Positions 7,629-15,310 of a DNA stretch of 64,000 nucleotides are shown here, piece after piece (position 1 is the first letter of the stretch; every line of letters begins with the position of its first letter). The position numbers and the translations under genes were made by a program. Origin of the DNA: JAISGQ01 sp964500965 (GTDB lineage: Bacteria; Bacillota; Clostridia; Oscillospirales; Acutalibacteraceae). The notes beneath the pieces are model-generated. The model was not told where the DNA came from. It saw only the letters and a list, made by a program, of their open reading frames with translations, and ran no database searches. The stretch covers positions 14,782 through 78,781 of the forward strand of contig CAZCQZ010000005.1 in the NCBI GenBank assembly GCA_964500965.1. Reading direction: 5' to 3'.

Positions 7629-8906
7629 TTAAGTTCTGTAGTCGCCGTTAATTTTGACGTAATCATAGGTGAGGTCACAGCCGAAAGCGGTTGCGCAGGC
7701 ATCTCCGTCACGGAGAATGACATCAATAAGCACCTCGTCCTGAGAGAGTATTTCCGTTGCCTTTTCCTCGGAAAACTCAACGCCTCTGCCCATTGAGCAG
7801 ACAAGCACCTGTCCTGCCTTTGATTTAAAGTTGACATCAATTTTATTGACATCGGTATTTTCACCGGCATAGCCGATTGCACAGAGAACACGTCCCCAGT
7901 TTGCATCGTTTCCGAACATAGCGGACTTGATAAGGGGAGAGCAGATAACCGACTTTGCAATGCTCTTTGCCGCCTTTTCGCTTTCCGCACCGCTGACCTT
8001 ACATTCAACCAGCTTTGTTGCGCCCTCGCCGTCCTTTGCCATAATACGTGCAAGGTAGGTGCAGACATACATAAGAGCCTCGGCAAAGGTCTTGTAATCC
8101 TCGTTTTCTTCCGTTATCTCCGCATTTTCCGCAAGTCCCGAAGCCAGTATGCAAAGGGTATCGTTTGTGCTGGTGTCACCGTCAACGGACAGCATATTAA
8201 AGGTATCGTCTGCGCAATATTTGATAGCCTTTTGGAGCATTTCGGAGGAAATTGCCGCGTCGGTGGTAACGAAAGCAAGCATGGTTGCCATGTTGGGGTG
8301 TATCATTCCGCTGCCCTTGCTTATTGCGCCCATGGTAACGGTTTTTCCGGAAAGCTCAAATTGTATTGCTATTTCTTTTACAACGGTATCGGTGGTCATA
8401 ATAGCTTTTGCCGCCTGAGTGCCGTCCTTTGAAAGCGCCCTGTGAAGATAGGGGATACCCTCGCGAATCGGCTCTATAGGCAAGGTCTGACCGATAACGC
8501 CGGTTGAGGAAACCAGCACCTCATCGGCACTGATTCCAAGCTCTGCGGCGGTAAGCTCGGTCATTTTTTCGGCTTTTTCCTCGCCGTCGGCATTGCAGGT
8601 GTTGGCGTTGCCGCTGTTGACGATTACCGCTCTGGGCTTTGCCTTTGCCATATGTTCCCTGCACACAAGAATAGGCGCACCCTTTACAAGATTGGTGGTA
8701 AACACCGCACCCACATTACAGGGCACATCGCATACTATAAGCGCAAGGTCGGGCTTGTGCTCACTCTGTATGCTTTCATTTGAAAGAATGGATTTTGCGG
8801 TAACGGTATTTGTGGGGTACATGGAGCGTTTAACTCCGCAGTAAACGCCTGCGGCGGTAAATCCCATAGGTGCGGCTACAGAGCCGGACAATTTTTTATA
8901 ATTCAA
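7629..8906 (-). CDS. argJ: Bifunctional glutamate N-acetyltransferase / ornithine acetyltransferase
   Basis: ArgJ moves the acetyl group from N-acetylornithine to glutamate and so makes a cyclic arginine pathway. The protein is a self-cleaving precursor. The cleavage context is HPNMATMLAFVTTDA, with Thr becoming the nucleophile of the beta chain. GVIGQTLPIEPI and NTFNMLSVDGDTSTND are further family segments, and the end matches the usual SYDYVKIN-type tail (TYDYVKINGDYRT). Length (425) is normal. TTG 8906 is preferred because AGGAG lies 9 bases before it, whereas ATG 8915 directly abuts that site. No argA-type synthase is needed if this protein is bifunctional, but that cannot be read from sequence with certainty. 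Confidence 0.95.
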   Translation of the reverse strand: MNYKKLSGSVAAPMGFTAAGVYCGVKRSMYPTNTVTAKSILSNESIQSEHKPDLALIVCDVPCNVGAVFTTNLVKGAPILVCREHMAKAKPRAVIVNSGNANTCNADGEEKAEKMTELTAAELGISADEVLVSSTGVIGQTLPIEPIREGIPYLHRALSKDGTQAAKAIMTTDTVVKEIAIQFELSGKTVTMGAISKGSGMIHPNMATMLAFVTTDAAISSEMLQKAIKYCADDTFNMLSVDGDTSTNDTLCILASGLAENAEITEENEDYKTFAEALMYVCTYLARIMAKDGEGATKLVECKVSGAESEKAAKSIAKSVICSPLIKSAMFGNDANWGRVLCAIGYAGENTDVNKIDVNFKSKAGQVLVCSMGRGVEFSEEKATEILSQDEVLIDVILRDGDACATAFGCDLTYDYVKINGDYRT

Positions 8907-8918
8907 TTTATACATCTC

Positions 8919-9848
8919 CTACAAAACAAGCCCTGTTGTCTTTTCAAGACCGAGCATAATATTCATACATTCAACTGCCGCGCCGGAAGCACCCTTGCCG
9001 AGATTGTCAAAGCGAGACATAAGCAGTATTCTGTCCTCGTTTCCGAAAACGGATATTTCCATACTGTCCCTGCCGGTCAGCGCACCGGCGGAAGCAAATC
9101 CACCCTCGTCGATTGTATCGGTAAATTTCACGATTTCACCGCTGTAAAGGGAGCGGTAAACATTTTTAATATCCTCCATGCCGCCGTTTATGTCACAGCC
9201 GAAAACAGGCACGGTTACGTGCATACCGGAATAAAAAGGCGCAACGGTGGGGCAGAATATCGGTGCGTATTCAAGCCCGGTGCGCACGGTCATTTCGGGC
9301 AGATGCTTGTGAGTTTGACCCAGTGCATACTGTCTGGGAGCTGCAAAAAGAGGGTCAATCTCATCGCTTTCGTACTGAGCAATCATACCCTTTCCGCCGC
9401 CGCTGTAGCCGGTTACGGAAAAGCAGGTAAGGCGTGTATCGGTGGGAATCAGACCTGCCGCAACCAGCGGAGCTGTCAGTGACACAAAGCCGCCGGCATG
9501 ACAGCCGGGAACACAAACGCGCTTTGAGGTTGCAATGCGTTCATAGTGACCGGCGGACAGCTCCGGGAAGCCGTAAGCCCAGTCGGGCAAAGTTCTGTGA
9601 GCGGTAGAAGCGTCGATTATTCTTGTGCTGTCGCTTGTGACCAGTGAAACCGCTTCCCTTGCGGCATCGTCCGGCAGGCAGAGAAAGGCTATATCGCAGG
9701 AATTGAGAGCCTCTTTACGGGCGTTTATATCCTTTCTTTTTTCCTCCGGCAGAGCTATAAGCTCAATATCCTCTCTTGCGCCAATGCGCTCTTTTATACG
9801 CAGACCGGTAGTACCGGCACTGCCGTCAATGAATACCGTGTGCTTCAC
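8919..9848 (-). CDS. argC: N-acetyl-gamma-glutamyl-phosphate reductase, short type
   Basis: This is the first gene of the arginine operon and makes N-acetylglutamate semialdehyde with NADPH. The N-terminus KHTVFIDGSAGTTGLRI is the Rossmann segment of the short (type 2, about 310 residues) ArgC group, and VPGCHAGGF near residue 115 holds the catalytic cysteine. GTG 9848 is the start: GGAGGTG lies 6 bases upstream, and a GTG at 9857 is part of that ribosome site. A consensus promoter lies 42 bases upstream with an ArgR-like site at its start point. Confidence 0.94.
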   Translation of the reverse strand: MKHTVFIDGSAGTTGLRIKERIGAREDIELIALPEEKRKDINARKEALNSCDIAFLCLPDDAAREAVSLVTSDSTRIIDASTAHRTLPDWAYGFPELSAGHYERIATSKRVCVPGCHAGGFVSLTAPLVAAGLIPTDTRLTCFSVTGYSGGGKGMIAQYESDEIDPLFAAPRQYALGQTHKHLPEMTVRTGLEYAPIFCPTVAPFYSGMHVTVPVFGCDINGGMEDIKNVYRSLYSGEIVKFTDTIDEGGFASAGALTGRDSMEISVFGNEDRILLMSRFDNLGKGASGAAVECMNIMLGLEKTTGLVL

Positions 9849-9873
9849 TCTATGCACCTCCGCAAAAATACCG

Positions 9874-9887
9874 TGAATGAATATGCA
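9874..9887. promoter_or_regulatory. ARG box at the argC transcription start (ArgR/AhrC operator)
   Basis: TGAATGAATATGCA matches the ARG box TGAAT-4-ATTCA with one mismatch in the right arm. It lies just downstream of the -10 element, covering the expected +1, where arginine-bound ArgR would block initiation. Confidence 0.55.
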
Positions 9888-9889
9888 TA

Positions 9890-9918
9890 ATTATACTTTC
9901 GCCGTCTCCGAATGTCAA
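9890..9918 (-). promoter_or_regulatory. argCJBD promoter
   Basis: On the minus strand a full consensus TTGACA (9918-9913), 17 bases, TATAAT (9895-9890). It is the only strong promoter before argC. Confidence 0.88.
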
Positions 9919-10010
9919 GGTTTGGGCACAACACGGAAAATATTCTCGTTTATTGTGTAACGGCACTATACTGCCGCAAAGGAATTTGTGCAAATTTACA
10001 TAAGTACGAT

Positions 10011-10035
10011 ATTCATATATTTGAATATATATTCA
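10011..10035. promoter_or_regulatory. Upstream ARG box cluster
   Basis: TGAATATATATTCA (10022-10035) is a perfect match to the ARG box, with A/T flanks. An extra half site ATTCA at 10011-10015 forms a second inverted pair with it. It lies about 130 bp upstream of the argC start point and about 140 bp before the secreted-protein gene at 10177. DNA looping by ArgR hexamers between this site and 9874-9887 is plausible. The rest of 9919-10176 shows no gene; TATAAT at 10123-10128 is the likely -10 of the gene at 10177. Confidence 0.55.
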
Positions 10036-10176
10036 TAGACGCATCGCGTGTATTCGCAAACATCAAAAAAGCACAGCAATAAACATAAAAAAATCAGGGT
10101 AGTACAAGAAGATTTTGTGATGTATAATTGTTTCTGTAAAATTGTGTATTAAGACACAAAAACAGGAGGAATTAAA

Positions 10177-10911
10177 ATGGCAAAGAAAATTCTCGCACTT
10201 GTCCTTAGCATTATGCTCATAGCCTCTCTCGGCGTTATGTCCGTTTCCGCAACCGAGGAGGAAGTCGGCAACGCAGATACCGAAACCGGTTATTACTGCG
10301 AAGTTGCGCTTTTTATGAAAGAAAGCTATGACGAATGGTCGTTTGGCGATGCCGACCCCGGTGAATGGTCCATTCCCCAGAGCGAATCCGTTTTCGTCAC
10401 CAGCGACGGCAGATATGTTGTCGAGCTTACCGACCTTGTTATCCCCATTGATAACCTCTGCCTCTGCTACATCAAGGACGTTGACGCCGAGTATAACGGT
10501 CTTAAACGTTCAAATCTTCCCGAAGATGTTGAAATAATCACCGAAAAGATTGTTCTTAACGACAGCCGCACTGTTACCCCCGAAGATAACGTGCGCACCG
10601 GTCTTAAAAAGGGCACTGTTTTCGATATTTGCTACGAAAACGACTGGACTCCCGATGACTGCACCGTTGATTTCACCAAAGTCACCGAAATCAATTCTAT
10701 CCGCGTAACCTTTACCGTCAGCGGTCTCGGCGGCGAATATGTTGATATGGACCCCCAGCCCGAAGAAGATGACACCGTTGATGTCGGCAGCGCAGTGGAT
10801 AACACTGTTGCGGAAGCCGAGAAAGACGGCTGCGTAGGCGGTGCCGTTTATCTGCCCCTGGCTGCTATCGTTGCTGCCGCCGCTCTGATTGTTTTCAAAA
10901 AGAGAGGCTGA
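10177..10911 (+). CDS. Secreted, C-terminally membrane-anchored protein of unknown function
   Basis: The 244-residue protein has a signal peptide (MAKKILALVLSIMLIASLGV, cleavage near VSA-TEEE). A soluble acidic domain of about 190 residues follows, then a C-terminal hydrophobic segment (LAAIVAAAALIVF) ended by KKRG. That tail looks like a sorting signal without a clear LPXTG-like motif, so simple membrane anchoring is more likely than sortase attachment. Tyr, Trp and Asp are frequent in the soluble part, but no known domain was recognised. AGGAGG lies 7 bases before the ATG. The gene is monocistronic, with a terminator 38 bp after the stop. ArgR sites lie in the same intergenic region, but a link to arginine is not shown. 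Confidence 0.8.
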   Translation: MAKKILALVLSIMLIASLGVMSVSATEEEVGNADTETGYYCEVALFMKESYDEWSFGDADPGEWSIPQSESVFVTSDGRYVVELTDLVIPIDNLCLCYIKDVDAEYNGLKRSNLPEDVEIITEKIVLNDSRTVTPEDNVRTGLKKGTVFDICYENDWTPDDCTVDFTKVTEINSIRVTFTVSGLGGEYVDMDPQPEEDDTVDVGSAVDNTVAEAEKDGCVGGAVYLPLAAIVAAAALIVFKKRG

Positions 10912-10948
10912 TTTTCCGAACATCAGGCGTAATTTATAATTATTACTA

Positions 10949-10983
10949 AAAATGACAGGCACGAATCACGTGCCTGTCATTTT
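10949..10983 (+). terminator. Intrinsic terminator
   Basis: A perfect 15-bp stem (AAAATGACAGGCACG with its complement, loop AATCA) ends in a T run. It separates the secreted-protein gene from the converging rnf operon and may serve both strands. Confidence 0.85.
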
Positions 10984-11049
10984 TGCTGTTTATGAAGCTG
11001 TGCTTTTAAGGTATTCTTTGTAAGGGCTACGTCCTCGGCATCCCGATAA

Positions 11050-11856
11050 TTAAAATTCAACTGTTCCGGAGAGCAGTGATATACAGCCGCGAGGACAGAC
11101 TTCAACACATGCTCCGCAGCCGGTACACTTGTCGGTATCGACGGAAGCGACGAAATTTTCTATGCTTATAGCCCCGTTTGCGCAAGTCTTCGCGCACTTC
11201 ATACAGCCGATACAGCCGACCTTGCAAACCTTATTGGTAAGATTTCCCTTGTCGCAGTTTTTGCAGCGGACAACCGCAATAGGCTTCAGCGGTTCAAAGG
11301 TAATAAGCCCCTTGGGACAGGCTTTTACACATTTTGAACACCCTCTGCACAGGGTCGGGTCGATATGCGCAACTCCGTTGCACAAAGTAATCGCGCCGTA
11401 CTCACAGGAAGCTACACAGTCACCGATGCCCATACAGCCATACAGACAGCTTCCCACACCGCCGAACAACTGGTTTGCGGCGGCACAGGACTCAACGCCC
11501 AGATACTCCATTTTATCGGTAGTGTTATCATAAGTACCCATGCAGTGTACAAGAGCGGTTTTGCGCTGAACCTCACCGACCTCCTGCCCCAGCAGTGCGG
11601 CAATCTCTTTTGCCGCCGCAGCTCCGCCGGGGGAGCAAAGACCGTTTTCCGCTTCACCCTTAGCCAACGCCGCCGCATATCCGGAACAGCCGGAATAGCC
11701 GCAGGCACCGCAGTTTGCGCCGGGAAGCTTTTCCAAAATCTCCTCCGCTTTTTCGTCCTTTGGCACTGCCATCAGCACAGAAGCAACCGAAAGACCTACG
11801 CCGGCAATAAGTCCTATACCGGCAACCAGCAATACAGCGAGTAATATTCCATTCAT
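11050..11856 (-). CDS. rnfB: Rnf complex subunit B (ferredoxin-type iron-sulfur protein)
   Basis: RnfB passes electrons between ferredoxin and the membrane part of the Rnf complex. One N-terminal membrane helix is followed by the Fe-S domain CGACGYSGCSGYA near residue 49. Then come paired 4Fe-4S ferredoxin motifs (LCRGCSKCVKACP near residue 170, CVKACPKG, CIGCMKCAKTC, and CTGCGACVEVCP near residue 250). Length 268 agrees with clostridial RnfB. It is the last gene of rnfCDGEAB, 16 bp after rnfA, with GAGGTG before the ATG. Confidence 0.95.
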   Translation of the reverse strand: MNGILLAVLLVAGIGLIAGVGLSVASVLMAVPKDEKAEEILEKLPGANCGACGYSGCSGYAAALAKGEAENGLCSPGGAAAAKEIAALLGQEVGEVQRKTALVHCMGTYDNTTDKMEYLGVESCAAANQLFGGVGSCLYGCMGIGDCVASCEYGAITLCNGVAHIDPTLCRGCSKCVKACPKGLITFEPLKPIAVVRCKNCDKGNLTNKVCKVGCIGCMKCAKTCANGAISIENFVASVDTDKCTGCGACVEVCPRGCISLLSGTVEF

Positions 11857-11872
11857 ATATTACACACCTCAC

Positions 11873-12505
11873 TTACGAAAGACCTAAGCCGTCAACGATT
11901 CCGGCAAAGCCGGTAAAGCTGAGAGCGACAATTGAAGCGGCAACCAGAGTAATAGGCAAACCCTTTAAGGATTCGGGAATATCGGCGGATTCAAGTCTGC
12001 CGCGAACTCCGGCAAACAGCACCATAGCCACAAGGAAACCAACTCCTGCGCCGACGGCATTGACAAGAGCGGCAATGTAGCCTGCTCCGAAAGAATATCC
12101 CATGCCGGATTCCGCTCCGAACTTGCCGATAACAAGGGTAGCTACGCCGAGCACGGCGCAGTTGGTTGTAATAAGGGGAAGATAAACGCCGAGAGAATTG
12201 TACAGCGACGGTATATATTTTTTAAGGAACACCTCGAAAAGCTGCACAAGAGCGGCGATTATCAGAATAAATACGATAGTCTGAAGATAATCCAAATCAT
12301 TGGGAGCAAGAATAAGCTCGTTAATCGGGTAGGTAACAGCCGTAGCCACGGTCATTACGAAAATGACTGCGGCACTCATGCCGACAGCGGTATTGAGCTT
12401 TTTTGAAACTCCGAGGAAAGGGCAGATTCCGAGAAATTTTGAAAGAATAAAATTCTCGGTGAGAATTGCGGCAACAAACACGCCGAGGATTACTTTAAAG
12501 GTCAT
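11873..12505 (-). CDS. rnfA: Rnf complex subunit A
   Basis: This is a 210-residue membrane protein with six predicted helices. It starts MTFKVILGVFVAAILTENFI and contains FILSKFLGICPFLGVS, the conserved half of the RnfA/NqrE fold that carries cysteine at the inter-subunit iron-sulfur site. RnfA and RnfE are inverted homologues that together hold a 2Fe-2S cluster in the membrane. The gene overlaps the end of rnfE by 11 bases and has AAGGAGG upstream. Confidence 0.96.
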   Translation of the reverse strand: MTFKVILGVFVAAILTENFILSKFLGICPFLGVSKKLNTAVGMSAAVIFVMTVATAVTYPINELILAPNDLDYLQTIVFILIIAALVQLFEVFLKKYIPSLYNSLGVYLPLITTNCAVLGVATLVIGKFGAESGMGYSFGAGYIAALVNAVGAGVGFLVAMVLFAGVRGRLESADIPESLKGLPITLVAASIVALSFTGFAGIVDGLGLS

Positions 12506-13472
12506 TTGCGCAACCTCCTTCCGCTCGTTTTGAGCAGGTCATGGCGGCAGGACATGAGCCGCAGGGGTCGTTAACAACGGTCAAGCCCTTTTTGCGGCTG
12601 ATTTTGTTGGCAAGAGCAATGAGCATACCGAACACAAAGAAGCCGCCTGCCGGAAGAACAAATATGAGAATGGGGCTTTGGCTGAGAATGGGAATTGAAA
12701 GTCCGAGGAACGAGCCGTTGCCCAGCACCTCACGTATTGTACCCATACAGAACAGCGCGGCGGTAAAGCCGATGCCCATGGTCAGACCGTCTATGATTGA
12801 GGGGATAACGCCGTTCTTTGAAGCGAACATCTCCGCTCTGCCCAGGATTATGCAGTTTACGACGATAAGGGGCAGATACAGTCCGAGAGATTCGTCAAGG
12901 GAGGGAACAAACGCCTTGACAAGCATCTGGACTACGGAAACAAAGCCTGCGATTACGGTGATGTACGCCGGAATGCGGATTTTATCGGGGATTATTTTTC
13001 TCAGGGCAGATATTACAGCGTTTGAGCATATGAGAACGACGGTTGCCGCAACGCCCATACCCAGCGCGCTTTCAACGGAGGTTGAGGTTGCAAGGGTAGG
13101 ACAGGTGCCGAGCACCAGACGAAGCACGGGATTTTCCGTAAGCACGCCGTTTTTAAGGGCGGCAAGGAAGCCGCGGCTTTCTTTTTCCGGCTCAGCTTCA
13201 GTCTCATTTGAAAGTTTCGGCTTTTCCGGTGCAGGCAGTGTTTTTTTCACCGGTGCGACAGGCTTTGGAGCTTCCGCCTTTTTAGGCTCTGCCGCAACCA
13301 CCGGCGGCAGGTTTGCCTCAACTATTCTGCGCGTTTTTTTGTCCGCTTTTATTTCAGATGCGGAGGGGAACTGCACTGCGCTTTCGGGCTTTGCTTCCGC
13401 TATCGGAGATACCGCCGCTTCCGGCTTGTCCTGCGGATTGCCAGCTCCTATTGATACGGAACGTCTGCTCAT
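12495..13472 (-). CDS. rnfE: Rnf complex subunit E with an unusual N-terminal extension and a C-terminal cysteine tail
   Basis: Residues from about 100 to 295 form the usual six-helix RnfE: FLAALKNGVLTENPVLRLVL and LGTCPTLATSTSVESALGMG include the conserved cysteine. RnfE is normally about 200-230 residues. Here an extra stretch of about 95 residues rich in Pro, Ala, Glu and Lys precedes it. The C-terminus adds DPCGSCPAAMTCSKRAEGGC, four cysteines that could bind a metal or cluster. The start is firm: the ATG overlaps the rnfG stop (ATGA). The extension would be cytoplasmic if the family topology holds. Its role is not known. Confidence 0.92.
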   Translation of the reverse strand: MSRRSVSIGAGNPQDKPEAAVSPIAEAKPESAVQFPSASEIKADKKTRRIVEANLPPVVAAEPKKAEAPKPVAPVKKTLPAPEKPKLSNETEAEPEKESRGFLAALKNGVLTENPVLRLVLGTCPTLATSTSVESALGMGVAATVVLICSNAVISALRKIIPDKIRIPAYITVIAGFVSVVQMLVKAFVPSLDESLGLYLPLIVVNCIILGRAEMFASKNGVIPSIIDGLTMGIGFTAALFCMGTIREVLGNGSFLGLSIPILSQSPILIFVLPAGGFFVFGMLIALANKISRKKGLTVVNDPCGSCPAAMTCSKRAEGGCANDL

Positions 13473-14266
13473 TGTATATTCATCCTCCCCTCGATTTCGG
13501 TAACCTGAGCCAGTGCTTTGTTTACCGCACTTGTCACAGCTCTGCTTGTAATGGTTGCGGCGGTTATCGCATCAATATCTCCGCCGTCCTTGCTCACGGC
13601 AAGAGTGCCGCTTTTGCCGATAAACTGCGCAAGCCAGCTTTCGTTTTCGCAGTTTGCGCCGAGACCTGCGGTTTCACTCTGCGAAAGTATCTCTATTCCC
13701 GTGATTTCAAGGTCAAGATTTACGCCTATCATTATCTGAACATTGCCGCCGTAGCCCTTTGCGCCTGCAACGGCAACGTAGCCGATAATATATCGCACAT
13801 CACCGTCGGAAGCAATATCGGTGGCAGAAATATCCGTAACAGACACATCGGTTTCGGAAAGGTCCGTTGCCGACATATCGGTTTCGCTTAAATCTCCGGA
13901 GGACACCACGGCGGTAATCTCCTCCGTCTCAAAATTCACGCCTGTCCACAGTCTGTACCGAATGGCATCGGTGGCGGAAAGGTCGGTGGAGGTAATGTCC
14001 GTTGCGGTGACGCTTCCGGCTGAAGTCGTGGGTATTTCCGATACCAGCACCGCGTAAACGGAAACGCCGTTTTCCTCGCTTATAAGCTCGTATTCCGTGC
14101 CCTCAAGCACCGCCTGACGAGCGGCGATTTCGGTTTCAAGAGCATTTTGGGCAATTTTGTCCTTTGTCAGCATATTGGTGACAGCCAACGCGCCTGCAAC
14201 GATTATACATATGGTAAACAGGATTATTGTCGGCATTCCGACTTCCTTAAAGCTCATCTTTTTCAT
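13469..14266 (-). CDS. rnfG: Rnf complex subunit G (covalent FMN protein) with Ser-x-Thr-Asp repeats
   Basis: The protein has one N-terminal membrane helix and an extracytoplasmic FMN-binding domain. The flavinylation segment is AITAATITSRAV near residue 237; the usual (S/T)GAT appears here as TAAT. GYGGNVQIMIGV and ETAGLGAN are other family segments. Between about residues 80 and 150 the domain is interrupted by two low-complexity tracts built from units such as LSATD, LSETD, MSATD, VSVTD and ISATD. These are not part of RnfG elsewhere to my knowledge. It overlaps rnfD and rnfE by four bases at each end. Confidence 0.94.
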   Translation of the reverse strand: MKKMSFKEVGMPTIILFTICIIVAGALAVTNMLTKDKIAQNALETEIAARQAVLEGTEYELISEENGVSVYAVLVSEIPTTSAGSVTATDITSTDLSATDAIRYRLWTGVNFETEEITAVVSSGDLSETDMSATDLSETDVSVTDISATDIASDGDVRYIIGYVAVAGAKGYGGNVQIMIGVNLDLEITGIEILSQSETAGLGANCENESWLAQFIGKSGTLAVSKDGGDIDAITAATITSRAVTSAVNKALAQVTEIEGRMNIQ

Positions 14267-15285
14267 GCCGCAGCCTCCTTTTCTTCTCCGAAGGGCTTCG
14301 GCGTTGTAAGCTTCTCAATATGAGGTACGAGAATATTCATAAGCAGAATCGCATAAGAAACACCCTCCGGCATATTGCACAGCAGACGCATAGCCATGGT
14401 CAGCAAGCCGCAGCCGATACCGAAAACGATTTTACCGCTGTGGGTTATAGGGGACGTGGTATAGTCGGTCGCCATGAAAATCGCGCCCAGCATAAGACCG
14501 CCGGAGAAAAGCTGAGACAGCATGAACAGCGCGCTGTCCTGCAAATCGTAGCCTTTCCCGAATCCGACAACAAACGAAATCACCGCAACGGTACCGATGA
14601 AGCAGAGGGGTATGGTGGGCTTTATAACTCCACGGAAAACGAGAAACAGTCCGCCCAGTATAAGAGCGGCGGCGCAGGTTTCGCCCAGACAGCCGGGGTG
14701 ATTTCCGAACAGCAGCGTCAGTATATCGGGAGCGCCGTCACCGCTTTGAATAGATGCAAGCGGTGTAGCGGAGCTGACGGAGTCAATCTCCTTATTCAGA
14801 TAATGGAAAGGATTGACATATGTTCCCATTGCGGCAGGAAAACTGAGCATAAGCACAATACGTGCGGTGGCGGCAGGGTTTGCGAAATTCATGCCGATAC
14901 CGCCGAACATCTGCTTTACCACAACTATTGCAACCACCGAGCCGAAAGCGGCATACAGGGGATTGATTGTCGGTGGCAGGCAGAAAGCCAGAATCATTCC
15001 GGTGACAACGGCGGAATAATCTCCGATAGTCTGTCTGCGCTTCATGACCTTGCGGCATACAAGCTCCGACAGCACACTTGTGATTATACACACCGCAATA
15101 GTCAGCGCACTGCGCCAGCCGAAATAAACACAGGAAATTATTGCCGCCGGAACAAGGGCAATTACAACGTCCTGCATTATTTCCGGAGTAGTGGACGGAT
15201 TTTTAAAATGAGGTGACGGAGTGACAAGCAGCTTGTGTGCCGCATTTATCTCCTCGCTGACACGGTTGTCAACATTATTGTTCAC
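14263..15285 (-). CDS. rnfD: Rnf complex subunit D
   Basis: This 340-residue integral membrane protein of the NqrB/RnfD family holds covalent FMN and probably takes part in ion translocation. The family segments PSPHFKNPSTTPEIMQDVV, FCLPPTINP, MFGGIGMNFANPA and GAIFMATDYTTSP are visible. SSATPLAS near residue 170 is the likely FMN-threonine site. The start codon is GTG with AAAGGAGG upstream. It lies 25 bp after rnfC. Confidence 0.96.
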   Translation of the reverse strand: MNNNVDNRVSEEINAAHKLLVTPSPHFKNPSTTPEIMQDVVIALVPAAIISCVYFGWRSALTIAVCIITSVLSELVCRKVMKRRQTIGDYSAVVTGMILAFCLPPTINPLYAAFGSVVAIVVVKQMFGGIGMNFANPAATARIVLMLSFPAAMGTYVNPFHYLNKEIDSVSSATPLASIQSGDGAPDILTLLFGNHPGCLGETCAAALILGGLFLVFRGVIKPTIPLCFIGTVAVISFVVGFGKGYDLQDSALFMLSQLFSGGLMLGAIFMATDYTTSPITHSGKIVFGIGCGLLTMAMRLLCNMPEGVSYAILLMNILVPHIEKLTTPKPFGEEKEAAA

Positions 15286-15310
15286 GTTTTTTCCTCCTTT
15301 TGGAGAGTTT

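Noticed and set aside
14320..15216. Long open frame (298 codons) on the plus strand opposite rnfD
   Set aside because: It is the mirror of rnfD, has no ribosome site, and its composition reflects the antisense of a hydrophobic membrane protein. The same holds for the frames opposite rnfE (12541-13503) and rnfC (15221-16024).
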